Shown: positions 1 through 9,879 of the stretch, piece by piece
How the letters are laid out: each line of letters begins with the position of its first letter
Numbering within the stretch: the first letter of the stretch is position 1
NCBI GenBank assembly: GCA_922989275.2
Contig: OV277857.1
Location: 5,766,001 to 5,830,000, forward strand
Direction of reading: 5' to 3'
DNA length: 64,000 nt
From: Gari tellinella
Lineage: Eukaryota; Mollusca; Bivalvia; Cardiida; Psammobiidae
Position numbers and translations under genes: made by a program
The notes under the pieces: generated by a model
Told to the model about the DNA's origin: nothing
Database searches by the model: none
The model's input: the letters and a program-made list of their open reading frames with translations, nothing else

Positions 1-29
1 GTCGTTGTAAGGGCTAAATGATAGCAATA

Positions 30-243
30 TTAACCCTTAGCCCGCCAAATAAATTGTCGTCTGCTATATTTCTCGTCTGCTTCAAGTTTCAAAGTGCTTC
101 AAAGTTGCTCAAAATTGCTGAAAATGTTGTCCGGATGTCAAACAGCTTGGATCCGGATGAGACGCCGAGTTACTCGGCGTCTCATCCGGATCCAAGCTGT
201 TTGCATATGGAGCTATAGTCGTGAGTGGCAGGCTAAGGGTTAA
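30..243 (-). mobile_element. Family I piggyBac-like MITE, copy 1
   Basis: A 214-bp element bounded by TTAA on both sides. Inner ends are CCCTTAGCCCGCC and its mirror GGCAGGCTAAGGG. The centre (139-203) is a perfect M1 palindrome built on CAAACAGCTTGGATCCGGAT. It is nearly identical to the copies at 11912 and 50947. TTAA targets followed by CCC are typical of piggyBac transposons, and no transposase is present, so this is a non-autonomous copy. Confidence 0.85.
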
Positions 244-268
244 ACATGATCTCTAATATGGAGGTGCA

Positions 269-472
269 TTAAACCTTTTCTCCATACCTTGTTTCTAGTT
301 TGGAAAAACGTGACAACTTAAAGCAAGATGAAAGTAAAGCAGAATACATGCTTTAAGCTTCCATAGAAAATATAATATGTTGTCTACTCTTGACTGTATA
401 AAGTGGAACTATTTTCTTCAGTGGAAGAACAAATTAAATGCGTTAAAAGGTATATCTATGCGGTAAATAGTT
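269..472 (+). mobile_element. Family C MITE, diverged copy
   Basis: Begins TTAAACCTTTTCTCCATACC, carries a shortened M2 palindrome (CTTAAAGCAAGATGAAAGTA, then GCTTTAAGCTTCC), and ends in the family C tail (ATTTTCTTCAGTGGAAGAA, AAATGCGTTAAAAGG). Both ends are decayed. Confidence 0.55.
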
Positions 473-699
473 CATGTACTATGTTGTTTACTTTCGTTCT
501 CATTCAATGATCATTAACGAGTGTTCTTTCATGTTATCAATTATCAAAACTAATATGGTTTTTATAGACTTTGATGGTATGTGTTAATAATTAATAATCA
601 TTCAACAGATAAAACAAGAATAATTATTTGGTCAAAAGATCAAAACATCAGAGCATCAATAAAACATGACACAAAACCTCGTCATTTACTGTCACTCTC

Positions 700-955
700 G
701 TTTTTACCCGTTCACTCTCAATGACGCTGAAAAGCACTTTGCAAACAGTTTGGATCCTGATCAGACGCCGCGTAAACTGTTAGACAATGGTTTTGAAATT
801 TTGTCAGTGATATTGCCTTAAAATTAACTTTGAAACGATATTGCAGACAACAAAATTGAAGCAGACGACAATAAAACGATGAATGGGTAAAAATCTCACG
901 AAAGATTTGGCAGTGAAAGGTCTCAATGTTTATAGAGCGATTATTCAGATTTGAG
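700..955 (+). mobile_element. Family N MITE, core half lost
   Basis: Contains GTTCACTCTCAATGACGCTG, the left M1 arm at about 740-772 (TTTGGATCCTGATCAGACGC), and the N tail with AAACGATGAATGGGTAAAAA and GGCAGTGAAAGG. The right palindrome arm is missing. Confidence 0.55.
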
Positions 956-1022
956 CATCTGCTCAAATCTGACCAATCAAAAGCTTGAAAATGAGCTGAG
1001 ACTAAAAAACCGCTTTATAACA
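927..1022. repeat. Family H palindrome, partial
   Basis: CAGATTTGAGCATCTGCTCAA followed by TCTGACCAATCAAAAGCTTG and CCGCTTTATAAC matches the right half of the H palindrome seen whole at 38628 and 39211. Confidence 0.5.
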
Positions 1023-1194
1023 TTCGGACAAGTATTGCAGTATGTTGCTAATTGCAAGATAAAAAAAATACAGAAAACTTCAACAGGTGCTTAATATAAA
1101 ATACTCGGTATGACTCGTTCTGCAGTATTTATAAAAAACAAACTGATTATAGTATATGTTTTATGAAAACATGCGCAGCTATGATTAATTAGAA

Positions 1195-1390
1195 TATTTG
1201 CGCGAGGTGGATTCTTCCATGAGTATATTTTGGATAAATCCGTTTCTATCTATGGGGTACCTAGTCCAAAATTAAGATGCTCGTTTTGTTTTATACTATG
1301 TAGTATTGAAATTCCGATCAGCAAAGATTATAATCTCTGATCAAACGCCGCGGCGTCTGATAAGATTTCTACACTATTTGCCTATATACG
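1195..1390 (-). mobile_element. Family F MITE, diverged copy
   Basis: Reads as F in reverse: GGTGGATTCTTCCATGAGTA, TTTTGGATAAATCC, TTTTGTTTTATAC, then a damaged core (CTCTGATCAAACGCCGCGG) and TACACTATTTGCCTAT. The TTAA borders are lost. Confidence 0.55.
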
Positions 1391-1640
1391 TACAGTGGAG
1401 AATCCGTTATTCTTTCCCGTTTAAACGCAAACGTACGCAAACGCAAAGCACTAAAACGTAGAAAAGAACAACTTTTAGACAATTCTGATAATTAAAGTTT
1501 ATCTTTGTGGCAAACAGTTTGGAGCCTGATCAGACGCCGGGTTACCCGGCGTCTGATCTGGCTCCAAACTGTTTGTATTGTAAATAATAGTTTTAGCGTA
1601 AACGCGTTTATAGGGAAAGAATAACACATTCTCCAATGTA
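1391..1640 (-). mobile_element. Family A TA-target MITE (250 bp)
   Basis: Bounded by TA. Left end TACAGTGGAGAATCCGTTAT, right end ACACATTCTCCAATGTA. The central M1 core (GTTTGGAGCCTGATCAGACG and mirror) has the GGGTTACCC loop typical of the reverse orientation. Family A ends (CAGTGG, TA duplication) resemble Tc1/mariner-class elements. No transposase is encoded. Confidence 0.85.
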
Positions 1641-1839
1641 TGGGTATCGTGGGTTCAAATGGATATTTACAGAAAACTATCAGCCGAAACTTCCAGGAAA
1701 GGGAGCGAGTTTCATTTCTAAGCACAGTGCATTAGCAACAAATGATTGAAAGCTAACATCACAACGAAAACATCACTTATCACAGTTTTAATCCCCAATA
1801 GATAATTGTGAAAAGCACGGCTATCCAAATATGTTTTGA

Positions 1840-1950
1840 GCAGAATACTGCTTTAAACAAGATAAATGTAAAGCAGAAACTTCCTTTAGGAGCTTTCTGC
1901 TTTATATTCAATTTGCTTTAAGAAGCAGCGGGTATTCTGGACTCTGAACA
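1840..1950 (+). repeat. M2-type palindrome remnant (family G-like)
   Basis: TAAACAAGATAAATGTAAAG, CTTCCTTTAGGAGCTTTCTG and CAATTTGCTTTAAG form an imperfect hairpin like the centre of family G. The TACAGTAAAACC ends are not visible. Confidence 0.4.
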
Positions 1951-2318
1951 GGTCCAAGAAAGTTGGTCACTTGAATGAAATTTAGCGTCAGGAAATCTAA
2001 AAAGAACATCCAATTTTATTTTTCTACAATTGATTGAATTGTCTTTCTCTATCATTTGCTCTCAGAAGGGAACGAAAAACGTATTCTACACTGTAATAGT
2101 TTAATCAAATACATTGGGAAACTGATTCTGGAAATCGTACATGTTTGTTTTACGAAACGGTCATGGTTCGTTAAGTTTTATAACACTGTTGGTGAATACA
2201 ATCATGCGTAGCTAATATGACAGAGACGATTTGCTGAAACATATCTACCTTGGGACACATACTGCCACAGAAGATAACTACCACATGCGATTGCAGACAA
2301 CAATGATAACTAGTCTTG
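1951..2318. other. No feature recognised
   Basis: AT-rich sequence without a repeat I recognise or a convincing open frame. Confidence 0.5.
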
Positions 2319-2663
2319 TACAGTATTCCCTCTCTACAACGACACCCAATGGGAGACAGATTATGTATGTTGTTCGGAGGTAGCCGAAATAGGTCGGGAA
2401 AATTAAGACTTGACTTACATTTGCAAACAGCTTGAATCCAGATCAGACGCATCTGATCTGGATTGAAGCTGTTTGTCACTGTCATTATATTAATTTATCA
2501 AAATGTCCACTTATATGTAACACAGAAGACGACAATTCTAAACAGACGATATTATAGCAGTAACTGCGTTAGACATAATTATCCTGTTTAAGGAACTCCG
2601 ACAATGGTACTTGTAAGGAGGGAATCTTTGTTGGGAGTGTCGTTGTAGGGAGGGAACACTGTA
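2319..2663 (-). mobile_element. Family B TA-target MITE, loop deleted
   Basis: TA borders with TACAGTATTCCCTCTCTACA at the left and AGGGAGGGAACACTGTA at the right. The M1 core (CAAACAGCTTGAATCCAGAT and mirror) lacks its central GCCGCGTAACGCGGC, so the two arms nearly touch at GACGCATCTGATC. Confidence 0.8.
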
Positions 2664-2802
2664 TCACGTATCAAGACACACTCTGACATGCGCGAATCCA
2701 GAGGAAGCTTGGATCCAGAGCCAGTCCCGACCCGACAAGACACCTACCCCTCCCAACCAAGCAAAATAGGGAAGAAGAAAAGGAAACATTGGTTTTGTGT
2801 TG

Positions 2803-3203
2803 TACAGTGGAGAAGACGTTATTTTTACAGTTTGATACATTTGTGGGACATAGGTAAACAGTGCAGACGCATTGGGACATATGTAAACAGTGTGCACTCA
2901 GATCAGACGCCGCATACTACGGCGTCTGATCTGAGTCTGCACTGTTTGCTAACAGGAATTTCTGTAAAAAATAACATGACTCTAAAGCATTAGACCAGAC
3001 ACACTTTGAATGCAAATAGGATTGATCCAACAAACACGCATGGAACAATCCACGAGGAATAAATGGTTTAAACGTAACATAAACACAATTCACTTAATTA
3101 ACTGTATAAAGTCTTGAAAGTGTTGATTATTCGTTTATACGGAGTTGAAAGAATGTTTTTAACATAAACGCGTTAATTTGGAAATAATGAACTCTTCACT
3201 GTA
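2803..3203 (+). mobile_element. Decayed family A element with a family F copy inside
   Basis: TACAGTGGAGAAGACGTTAT at the left and CGCGTTAATTTGGAAATAAT, TCTTCACTGTA at the right are A-type ends. The middle is replaced by F sequence (see 2843), suggesting a nested insertion into an old A copy. Confidence 0.5.
2843..3070 (+). mobile_element. Family F MITE nested in family A
   Basis: F features run in order: TTTGTGGGACATAGGTAAAC, an M1-type core with GATCAGACGCCGCATACTAC and mirror, GCTAACAGGAATTTC, GGATTGATCCAA and GGAATAAATGGTTTA. A local duplication of the CATT..GGGACATA..TAAACAGTG segment lies ahead of the core. Confidence 0.6.
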
Positions 3204-3574
3204 GATGGTAGATATTCTCCTTTTGATACTAAACCGAACCTAGAGAAGCAATCCTGGATCCGCGCTTGATCTGATTTCATTCCACCATGTCTTGAAGGTT
3301 ATTGTACGATCCCTGGTCCGAATGTCCTTATTGGAAGTATAAACTGAATTTCTACGAGAGGTGCGATTTTAACCGGAATTTTAGTTAATGCTTGGCCCGA
3401 ATTGAAATTATCTAAAATATTACCATCGGCACCTGAAAACACATGCTGCACGCATTCATACATAATTAAAGGTGGAATTCTAATAAATGGACGACAGAAT
3501 TCATGCACGAGCAGAGAGCCCGGAGCCATAAACGCATGCATAATTTATGCACCCGAGCCCAGATAAACCATGTA
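3204..3574. other. No feature recognised
   Basis: The reverse strand reads open for 80 codons at 3299-3541, but the predicted peptide has no familiar motif and no support as a gene. Confidence 0.5.
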
Positions 3575-3800
3575 CTGTTATACCTTTGAACGATAAAAGA
3601 ATGTTATCTGCTTAAAGTGTCGTCTGCTAGAATATTAAAGTTGTTATTTTATTTGAATTTTATTGTATTTACAGATTAAGCTCCAGTAACAAACATTTTG
3701 GATTCTGATCAGACGCCGAATTACTCGGCGTCTGATCAGAATCCAAACTGTTTGCACGTATTTCGAAATATTCTTTTCAGGGATTAAAAGGACTAAGTAC
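3575..3800 (+). mobile_element. Decayed family D MITE with intact M1 palindrome
   Basis: GTGTCGTCTGCTAGAATATT precedes an M1 core at 3690-3754 (TTTTGGATTCTGATCAGACG, loop CCGAATTACTCGG, mirror arm). Terminal TTAA motifs are not clear, so the outer limits are approximate. Confidence 0.5.
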
Positions 3801-4230
3801 TGAAATGCTTGGATTAATATCGCACTCTCAATTTGCTTTTCAATCTAAGTAGATCTATCATTTAGTGTAAAAGTGCATGCACTGTTTTGACATTTGCAAA
3901 TGTACATGTAAACAATAGTGCCACGCACACGAATAAAAATCCCACTCAATCATTTTAAACACACAGACAAATAAACCGCCAGACAAAACAGCTTTGTTAA
4001 CATTTTGGTCACGGAAAATGAATATGCAAGACATTTGCTAATATATATGTCACCGATTAATAGCGTCTCAGATCAGGATCCAATCTATTTACAACATAAT
4101 TATGTTCACTATTTGCCATGCATGTGTTACAGTGAAAAAACTAATTACCTAATATCAGTAAAACATGAAATGAAGCAGATACTTTATTCAGCTTTAAGGT
4201 TGAGAATGTATCATGAAACGTGCAGATGTA
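3801..4230. other. No feature recognised
   Basis: AT-rich. A stray half-core (GTCTCAGATCAGGATCCAAT, near 4065-4085) suggests an old M1 remnant, but no element ends are visible. Confidence 0.4.
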
Positions 4231-4443
4231 TTAACCCTTATCCTGCGGTAACATCGTCTGCCTCGAAATTGTCGTCTGCAAAAACATCTAAATCTAGATT
4301 CATACATTTTTTAAGTGAAGAAACCTTAAGACGAGTGCCAAACAGTTTGGATCCAGATCAGACGCCGCGTAACGCGGCGTCTGATCTGGATCCAAACTGT
4401 TTGCAAAAATCAGTAAAGTCGCGACCAGCAGGCAAAGGGTTAA
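4231..4443 (+). mobile_element. Family D MITE with perfect M1 core
   Basis: TTAA-bounded, 213 bp: TTAACCCTTATCCTGCGG to GCAGGCAAAGGGTTAA. The GTCGTCTGC words typical of D lie in the left half. The core at 4338-4403 is a perfect palindrome (TTTGGATCCAGATCAGACGC, loop CGCGTAACGCG). Confidence 0.8.
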
Positions 4444-4557
4444 ATATTAATATGACTAGACACTACATGTAGTATAAATATAATACCCATGGATCGGTGA
4501 AAGCAATTGGTATCCAATTGCTTTTATTTTCTGTTAACTCTTTAATTACTGTCTGTC

Positions 4558-4812
4558 CAGGGCTGCCATAAGTTGACATGAAAAATCCTAAGATTTCAAA
4601 ATTTGCATTTTTCAATTGCGATTTTACGAATCGTACCTTTACCCCATAGCCTTTTTCTAGTTTTGTTGACACGTTGCAGCTTAAAGCAGGCTGAAAGTAA
4701 AGCAGAATGCGCCTTAAGGCACATTCTGCTTTACTTTCAGCCTGCTTTAAGCTACCACGTACTAGAAAAAAATCCGAAGATTTAGGAAAAATCCGGAGAA
4801 ATGGCAGCCCTG
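4558..4812 (+). mobile_element. Family L hAT-like element with M2 palindrome core
   Basis: Ends are CAGGGCTGCCAT and ATGGCAGCCCTG. The sequence CTGTCTGT lies next to each end (4549-4556 and 4810-4817), which could be an 8-bp hAT-type target duplication, although the right copy overlaps the terminal repeat. The centre (about 4678-4752) is the M2 palindrome of family C, within family C-like flanks (TACCCCATAGCC). Confidence 0.6.
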
Positions 4813-5047
4813 TCTGTTTGCATAGCGTTTAACAAAACACAGTTTAACCCACTCAGACCTGAATTTTCAAATGTACGATTTCCAAGTTTCAAAATACGTC
4901 TAGTCAAGTTATGACCATTTAGAGTCGTTTTAAAACTGAATAACAGTGTTGATCCTTACATGAACCCTCTGATCACGATCGACACTCATTCAATGAAAAA
5001 CTATTTGAATACTGGTCATTGACTGAGTACCCTGGCGTCTGATCCGG

Positions 5048-5168
5048 CTTAACTCTTTCCTCCCTAAAACTTTAAATGAACAATTCAAGTTTCCATTTTA
5101 GCCTAGTCCATTTCTGACTTTTAAGGGCTGTTTTAATCAATGTTTTGCATTATGACAAACATAATATA
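5048..5168 (+). mobile_element. Family E, left half only
   Basis: TTAACTCTTTCCTCCCTAAA, AATGAACAATTC, AGTCCATTTCTGACTTTTAA and GCATTATGACAAACA match the left half of the intact E copy at 10263. The rest is missing at the junction with the F copy. Confidence 0.65.
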
Positions 5169-5396
5169 TCAACCCATTTGAGCCCAGTGGATTTTTCCAT
5201 TCTTATATATTGGATTAACCCAATTTTTATCTAAGGGGTGCTTGGTCTAAATTTTAATTTTCGTTTCGTTTTATATTGAAATTACTATCAGCAAACATTG
5301 TATACTCTGATCAGACGCCGCATTATGCAGCGTATGATCAGAGTCTACGCTGTTTGCCTATGTCCCATAAATGGGATCATAGGCACAAATGGGTAA
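5169..5396 (-). mobile_element. Family F MITE
   Basis: Left end CAACCCATTTGAGCCCAGTG, right end GGCACAAATGGGTAA. The M1-type core carries the F variant GACTCTGATCAGACGCCGCA with loop ATTAT. Immediately abuts the E half-element. Confidence 0.75.
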
Positions 5397-5425
5397 AGAT
5401 AGAAAGGGAAAGTGTTTGCAAGTAT

Positions 5426-5507
5426 ATTGTGTATACATACTTAATCTTTGAAATGACGTTTCTCATACAAATTATTATGATACTATAGTAATGTTTACGT
5501 GTTTATA
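5426..5507 (+). repeat. 82-bp direct repeat, left copy (flanks family A)
   Basis: ATTGTGTATACATACTTAAT to GTTTACGTGTTTATA recurs at 5759-5840 with three mismatches that I count, one copy on each side of the A element at 5506-5757. This is far longer than the TA target duplication. Confidence 0.85.
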
Positions 5508-5757
5508 CAGTGGAGAATCTGTTATTCTTTCCCGTTTAAACGCAAACGTACGCAAACGCAAAACGCTAAAACGTAGAAAAGAACAACTTTTGGACATTTT
5601 TCTGATATTTCATGTTTATCTTGGTGGCAAACAGTTTGGAGTCTGATCAGACGCCGGGTTACCCGGCGTCTGATCTGGCTCCAAACTGTTTGCACTGCAA
5701 ATAATAGTTTTAGCGTAAACGCGTTTATTGGGAAAGAATAACAGATTCTCCACTGAA
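5506..5757 (-). mobile_element. Family A MITE between 82-bp repeats
   Basis: TACAGTGGAGAATCTGTTAT to CAGATTCTCCACTGA. The M1 core is intact. The last bases read GAA instead of GTA. It sits between the two 82-bp direct repeats. Confidence 0.8.
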
Positions 5758-5758
5758 C

Positions 5759-5840
5759 ATTGTGTATAAATACTTAATCTTTAAAATGACGTTTCTCAAA
5801 CAAATTATTATGATACTATAGTAATGTTTACGTGTTTATA
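5759..5840 (+). repeat. 82-bp direct repeat, right copy
   Basis: Second copy of the 5426-5507 sequence, starting ATTGTGTATAAATACTTAAT. Confidence 0.85.
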
Positions 5841-6097
5841 CTAGTACAAAGCATCTAAATTCTAAAGCAAAAATTGGTATTCAGTACCTATAAAAAGAAA
5901 AGTTAAATATAGTTTCTGGATAGATTCTTATCAACCATAGATCCCAGTCTTGCTAAGTTACGTCCCTGGCGTATAGTTAGCCGCCTTGGACTACAGAAGA
6001 GGGAATATTTTCGACAAGAAACTGTAAATATTTATATTTCCCTCAATCACCTTGACTGCTCGCCATATGTTACATGGCTACTCCTTGCAGGCCGTAT

Positions 6098-6166
6098 ATC
6101 ATAGAATATCTACCTTCGCCAAAGATAAGCACATGTTTAGTCCGTGAGTTCGGTGTGCTCATTAAC
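6098..6166 (+). repeat. About 69-bp direct repeat, left copy
   Basis: GATAAGCACATGTTTAGTCC and GTGCTCATTAAC recur at 6587-6653 as GGTAAGCACATGTTTTGTCC and GAGCTCATTAAC. The pair brackets an E fragment and an A-type element. Confidence 0.7.
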
Positions 6167-6300
6167 TTATTGACCCCTGACACTTCAAATGGACGAGTCC
6201 AATATCTGGTTAGACCTAGTCCTTTTTTACTATTACGGAATGTTGTTGTTGTTTTTTTTAAAAATATATTGCTAAATGACAAACAATGCGGACCTTGATA
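6167..6300 (+). mobile_element. Family E left-half fragment
   Basis: TTGACCCCTGACACTTCAAA, TGGACGAGTCCAATA and AAATGACAAACAATGCGGAC correspond to the left half of E, ending at the palindrome. Confidence 0.5.
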
Positions 6301-6332
6301 AGAGGTTTATGAGTTGGCTTGCAATATAGCGT

Positions 6333-6585
6333 CTACGTTGCATTTGCGATGTTGTTATATCCCATTTAAACGTAATCAAAACGTAACCGCAATGCAATAA
6401 AATGTAGATATTGCCACAAACCGTAGAAAATTGTAATGATTCATTTAATCTAAGTTACAAACAATTTGAAGCATGATGAGACGCCGCGTAACCCGGCGTC
6501 TCATATTGCTTCAAATTGTTTGCAATGGAAATAATTAGCTAGCATAAACGCGTTTATTGGAAAAGAATAGCGTTTTCTCGACTGT
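6333..6585 (-). mobile_element. Family A MITE, older copy
   Basis: Decayed left end (GTTATATCCCATTTAAACG), core with GAGACGCCGCGTAACCCGGC, right end AAAAGAATAGCGTTTTCTCG. About 250 bp, with clear loss of the terminal bases. Confidence 0.65.
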
Positions 6586-6586
6586 G

Positions 6587-6653
6587 ATTCATGGAATATC
6601 CTCCGCCAAAGGTAAGCACATGTTTTGTCCGTGAGATCGATGAGCTCATTAAC
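6587..6653 (+). repeat. About 69-bp direct repeat, right copy
   Basis: Partner of 6098-6166, lying just before the next A element. Confidence 0.7.
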
Positions 6654-6656
6654 CTG

Positions 6657-6916
6657 TACAGTGGAGAATGTGTTATTCTTTCCCAATAAACGCGTTTACG
6701 CTAAAACTAATATTTCAAATGCAAACAATTTGGAAACAGATCAGACGCCGGGTAACCCGGCGTCTGATCAGGCTCCAAAATGTTTGCCACGAAGATAAAA
6801 ATGAATTATCAGAATTGTCCAAAAGTTGCACTTTTCTACGTTTTAGTGTTTTGCGTTTGCGTACGTTTGCGTACATTTGCGTTTAAAGGGGAAAGAATAA
6901 CAGATTCTCCACTGTA
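6657..6916 (+). mobile_element. Family A MITE (260 bp)
   Basis: TACAGTGGAGAATGTGTTAT to CAGATTCTCCACTGTA. It is 10 bp longer than the 250-bp standard because the GTTTGCGTAC decamer near the right end occurs one extra time. Confidence 0.85.
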
Positions 6917-6922
6917 GTAGGT

Positions 6923-7238
6923 TACAGTGGAGAAGATGGTAATCTTTCTCGGTTAATCCTTAGAACCATAGTCAAGCATATTCGTGAAGTGTACACTTGT
7001 CCTATGCAAACAGTAAATACCCAGATCAGAGGATTCCTTAAGGAACCATCTAAAACACTCGTATATGTAGATGATGCAAGCTGTTTGGATACAGATAAGA
7101 CACAATCTTCTTGTCTGATAAGGATCCAAACAGTTTGTCACTGTTGCGATAATTCTTTACAAAAAACTGACTGCAGTGGACATAACCGTTTTAGAGTAAC
7201 TCGTTTAATGGGAAAGAATATCATTTTCTCAACTGTTT
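6923..7238 (+). mobile_element. Family A-ended composite with two partial cores
   Basis: A-type ends (TACAGTGGAGAAGATGGTAA; GGGAAAGAATATCATTTTCT, CAACTGTTT). Inside are an E-type half core (CAAACAGTAAATACCCAGAT, AGGATTCCTTAAGGAA) and a second palindrome (AAGCTGTTTGGATACAGATA, ATAAGGATCCAAACAG). This looks like an old A copy that received another core. Confidence 0.5.
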
Positions 7239-7660
7239 AAAGCACGATGCTGTTATTCCAAAATACATGTCAGATTTGTATGCTTGCTTTCATTTTCCTA
7301 CTAATTGTACGCCTGCTTCTACATGTAAATCAATCGTCTGCTTAAAAATATCCGAATGCTCAAATTCTCAGAAATTGCTGAATATTTCATCCTTCCACTA
7401 GATCTTTTTTTCTGCTCGATCTATTTAGTCTGCTGCAAAGATCAACGGGCTTCTTTTCAATTAATTCTGTTAATGTCCATTAAAGCTATTCGTCTAATGA
7501 ATTCAGTTTTTTGCTGCAAATTCATTCTTGCTGATGCATATTATTTGGTTTTATGTGCAAAAATATAGTTTATTGCAAAACTTGTGTCCATTGTTTTGTC
7601 TGCTGTTAAGGTTTTGTTATCTCAAAGGGTTTCACCGCTGCAAATACATTTTTTTTTTAG
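7239..7660. other. T-rich stretch, no element resolved
   Basis: GTCGTCTGC-like words (CAATCGTCTGC, TTGTCTGCTG) hint at decayed D-type sequence, but no ends or core are present. A 70-codon open frame at 7356-7568 has no recognisable content. Confidence 0.4.
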
Positions 7661-7661
7661 G

Positions 7662-7853
7662 AAATGTGCAAAAACCGTAGACTCTGATCAGACGTCGCAT
7701 AATGCGGCGTCTGTTCAAAGTCTACGCTGTTTGCTGATAGGAATATCAAAATAAAACAAAACGAAAATGAAAATTTAGACCAGGAACCCCTTACATTACA
7801 AGTGGATTAATCCAATAAAAAACATCGAAGATTCCACTTGGTATAAATGTGTT
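7662..7853 (+). mobile_element. Family F MITE, 5' truncated
   Basis: Core arms AGACTCTGATCAGACGTCGC and AGTCTACGCTGTTTGCTGAT, then the F tail AAAACAAAACGAAAATGAAA, GTGGATTAATCCAATA and GGTATAAATGTGTT. The left TTAA end is missing. Confidence 0.65.
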
Positions 7854-8085
7854 GAAATGCATATATGATTTTGAACCAGACGTTTCATGACATCGTAAGA
7901 GTTAATCGTTATTAACAATCTTCACGTCTGGCGGCAAAGATATTGCTAACTATACTTAAGTAGTCTATACAGAGACTCAATTGATCGACAACACGTCTCT
8001 TCGTTCACTGACTTATACTTTCGGTTCAATCCGTTCACTGCCTTATTGACTACATATAACTCATCTAACACTTCTATTACCTTAC

Positions 8086-8446
8086 TATAGTGCTCCCTCC
8101 CTACAACGGCCCTCCCAACAACGAATCCCTCCTTACAACGACCCGTTGCGATGTTCCCCAAAGAAGACAATTATGTCTAACGCTTTTACTGATGCAATAT
8201 CGTCTGCTTAAAATTGACGTCTGTTGTTTTTCTCAAAGTGACATAATGGACATTTTGACAGAATTTATTTTTTGACGAGTGACAAACTGCTTGAATCCAG
8301 ATCAGACGCCGCGTTACGCGGCGTCTGGTCTGGAATCAAGCTGTTTGCAAACGTAAGCCAATTTCTCTCCCTATAACGACTCCCTCCGAACAACACACAC
8401 AATCATTGTCTCCCATTGGGTGTCGTTGTAGAGAGGGAGCGCTGTA
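8086..8446 (+). mobile_element. Family B MITE
   Basis: TATAGTGCTCCCTCCCTACA to GAGAGGGAGCGCTGTA, about 361 bp. It has the ACAACGGCCCTCCCAACAAC block, a GTCTAACGCTTTTACTG segment, an M1 core with GCTTGAATCCAGATCAGACG and mirror, then CCCTATAACGACTCCCTCCG. Confidence 0.85.
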
Positions 8447-8507
8447 TCATCTGATTGAAAATATTGTGTATGTTTTTTCTTAAAACAGAATTCTTTAGTA
8501 CTTTGCC

Positions 8508-8722
8508 TTAACCCTTTCACTGCAAAGTTTTATCGTCTGCTTTAACCCTCCTCTTACCGTTAAAATATCGTCTGTATTAGTTGTGTCGTCTGACATATTT
8601 TAAAAGTCAGCTCTATGTTTTTTTGTCTGAATAAATATTGATACGAGTGTTACGCGGCGTTTGATTAGGATCCAAACTGCTTGTATTGTCGCCTGTTGCG
8701 CCATTGGCAGGGAAGGTGTTAA
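8508..8722 (+). mobile_element. Family D MITE, left core arm deleted
   Basis: TTAACCCTTTCACTGCAAAG to GCAGGGAAGGTGTTAA. After GATACGAGTG it jumps to TTACGCGGCGTTTGATTAGG, so the left palindrome arm is lost exactly up to the loop. Confidence 0.75.
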
Positions 8723-8859
8723 GAAAACATTGATATGAGTGTCAAACAGGTAAGTTTTTTACCAATCTTCGGGTTACTGTTTACAATTGCTAGTTTGTTC
8801 GTTCTTGGCAGAAGGGTTTAAGTATCTCTATGTTTATGTTTCTAAAGAACTCTTCCAAT

Positions 8860-9010
8860 TGGTTGAAACCTGAACAGTTAACATTGACATTCGAGGGATT
8901 GCCCCAAAAGGGTTTAAAGGTATTGCAAACAGTAAATTCCCAGATCAGAGGGCTCCTTAAGGAGCCCTCTGATCTGGGTATTCACTGTTTGCAAACGAGT
9001 ATAATAAAGT
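8860..9010 (+). mobile_element. Family E-type palindrome with short flanks
   Basis: The E variant of the core spans 8925-8992 (GCAAACAGTAAATTCCCAGA, GAGGGCTCCTTAAGGAGCCC, mirror). Flanks are only partly E-like; TTAA borders are absent. Confidence 0.55.
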
Positions 9011-9440
9011 CGGTTCCTGAAGTGCAATGATTACATTAATGTCGATGCCTAAAAAGCGACTGTCACTAATTGTCAATAAAACGACTTGAAGAGAATGTTC
9101 CCTGTTTGAAGTGACTAATGATTAGTTTAATGATCGCTCTATTTTTCAGTACATTCACAGAGAAATACTACCAATATTCCGTCAATGGCAAATAGTGCCT
9201 GTGTTATTCTTGTTATAGTCATAAACATCGTGATAAAATAGTAGTTGTCAAAAACATATCCTTTTGATAATAATTATTGCGAATATGATATATGTACAAC
9301 CAGTCTTATGTTAGGAGTTAGCGATAAATCCTAACGATAAATGTGGCGCCAACAGGGTAACGTAATAAAAAAAAGGTAGATTAGTCTCTTATATCTTGCA
9401 TAAGGTTTCTGTCTCAAATACAGATTGCCTTTACTTATTC
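9011..9440. other. No feature recognised
   Basis: AT-rich sequence without repeat or coding signal that I can support. Confidence 0.5.
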
Positions 9441-9553
9441 GCCTCAAAGACTTCAAATGGACATTTCCAGTGTTCATTTGTGTCTATTCCATTTTCACAT
9501 AACATGTTTTAGATTTGATTTATGCCATACATATATTTCAAATGACAAACAGT
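9441..9553 (+). mobile_element. Family E left-half fragment
   Basis: ACTTCAAATGGACATTTCCA and TTTCAAATGACAAACAGTGC match the left half of E, interrupted where the L-like sequence begins. Confidence 0.45.
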
Positions 9554-9554
9554 G

Positions 9555-9775
9555 CATGGCCGCCATTTCTCCAGAATTTTTCGTAAATCTTCTGATTCTT
9601 CGTAATTTCTCCGGACCTACGCGTCTACGGTTTTCTGCTTTTGGAGTTAAACCCAGAAAAGACGCCGTGTGTTGTAAAGTATTGCAGCGATATTTTTAAG
9701 GGTAGGATTCTTGTAATCGAGTTTGAAAGTTTGGAAATCTTAGGATTGTATTGAGCAACTTATGGTAGCCATGGC
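9555..9775 (+). mobile_element. Family L-like element
   Basis: Ends CATGGCCGCCATTTCTCC and ATGGTAGCCATGG mirror each other. TTTGGAAATCTTAGGATT is shared with the L copies at 4558 and 49646. It appears to interrupt an E fragment. Confidence 0.45.
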
Positions 9776-9879
9776 TTTACAGATCCTGATCATGTCTTGT
9801 TCTTTTAATTCTGCTTAAAGCTTTCGCATATCTTTAACAGAGCGACTAAGTCTTCAGTTTATTGGTGGCAGGGTAGAGT

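Noticed and set aside
4005..4472. A 155-codon plus-strand open frame
   Set aside because: Its second half is a complete family D MITE with the M1 core; the first half shows no motif.
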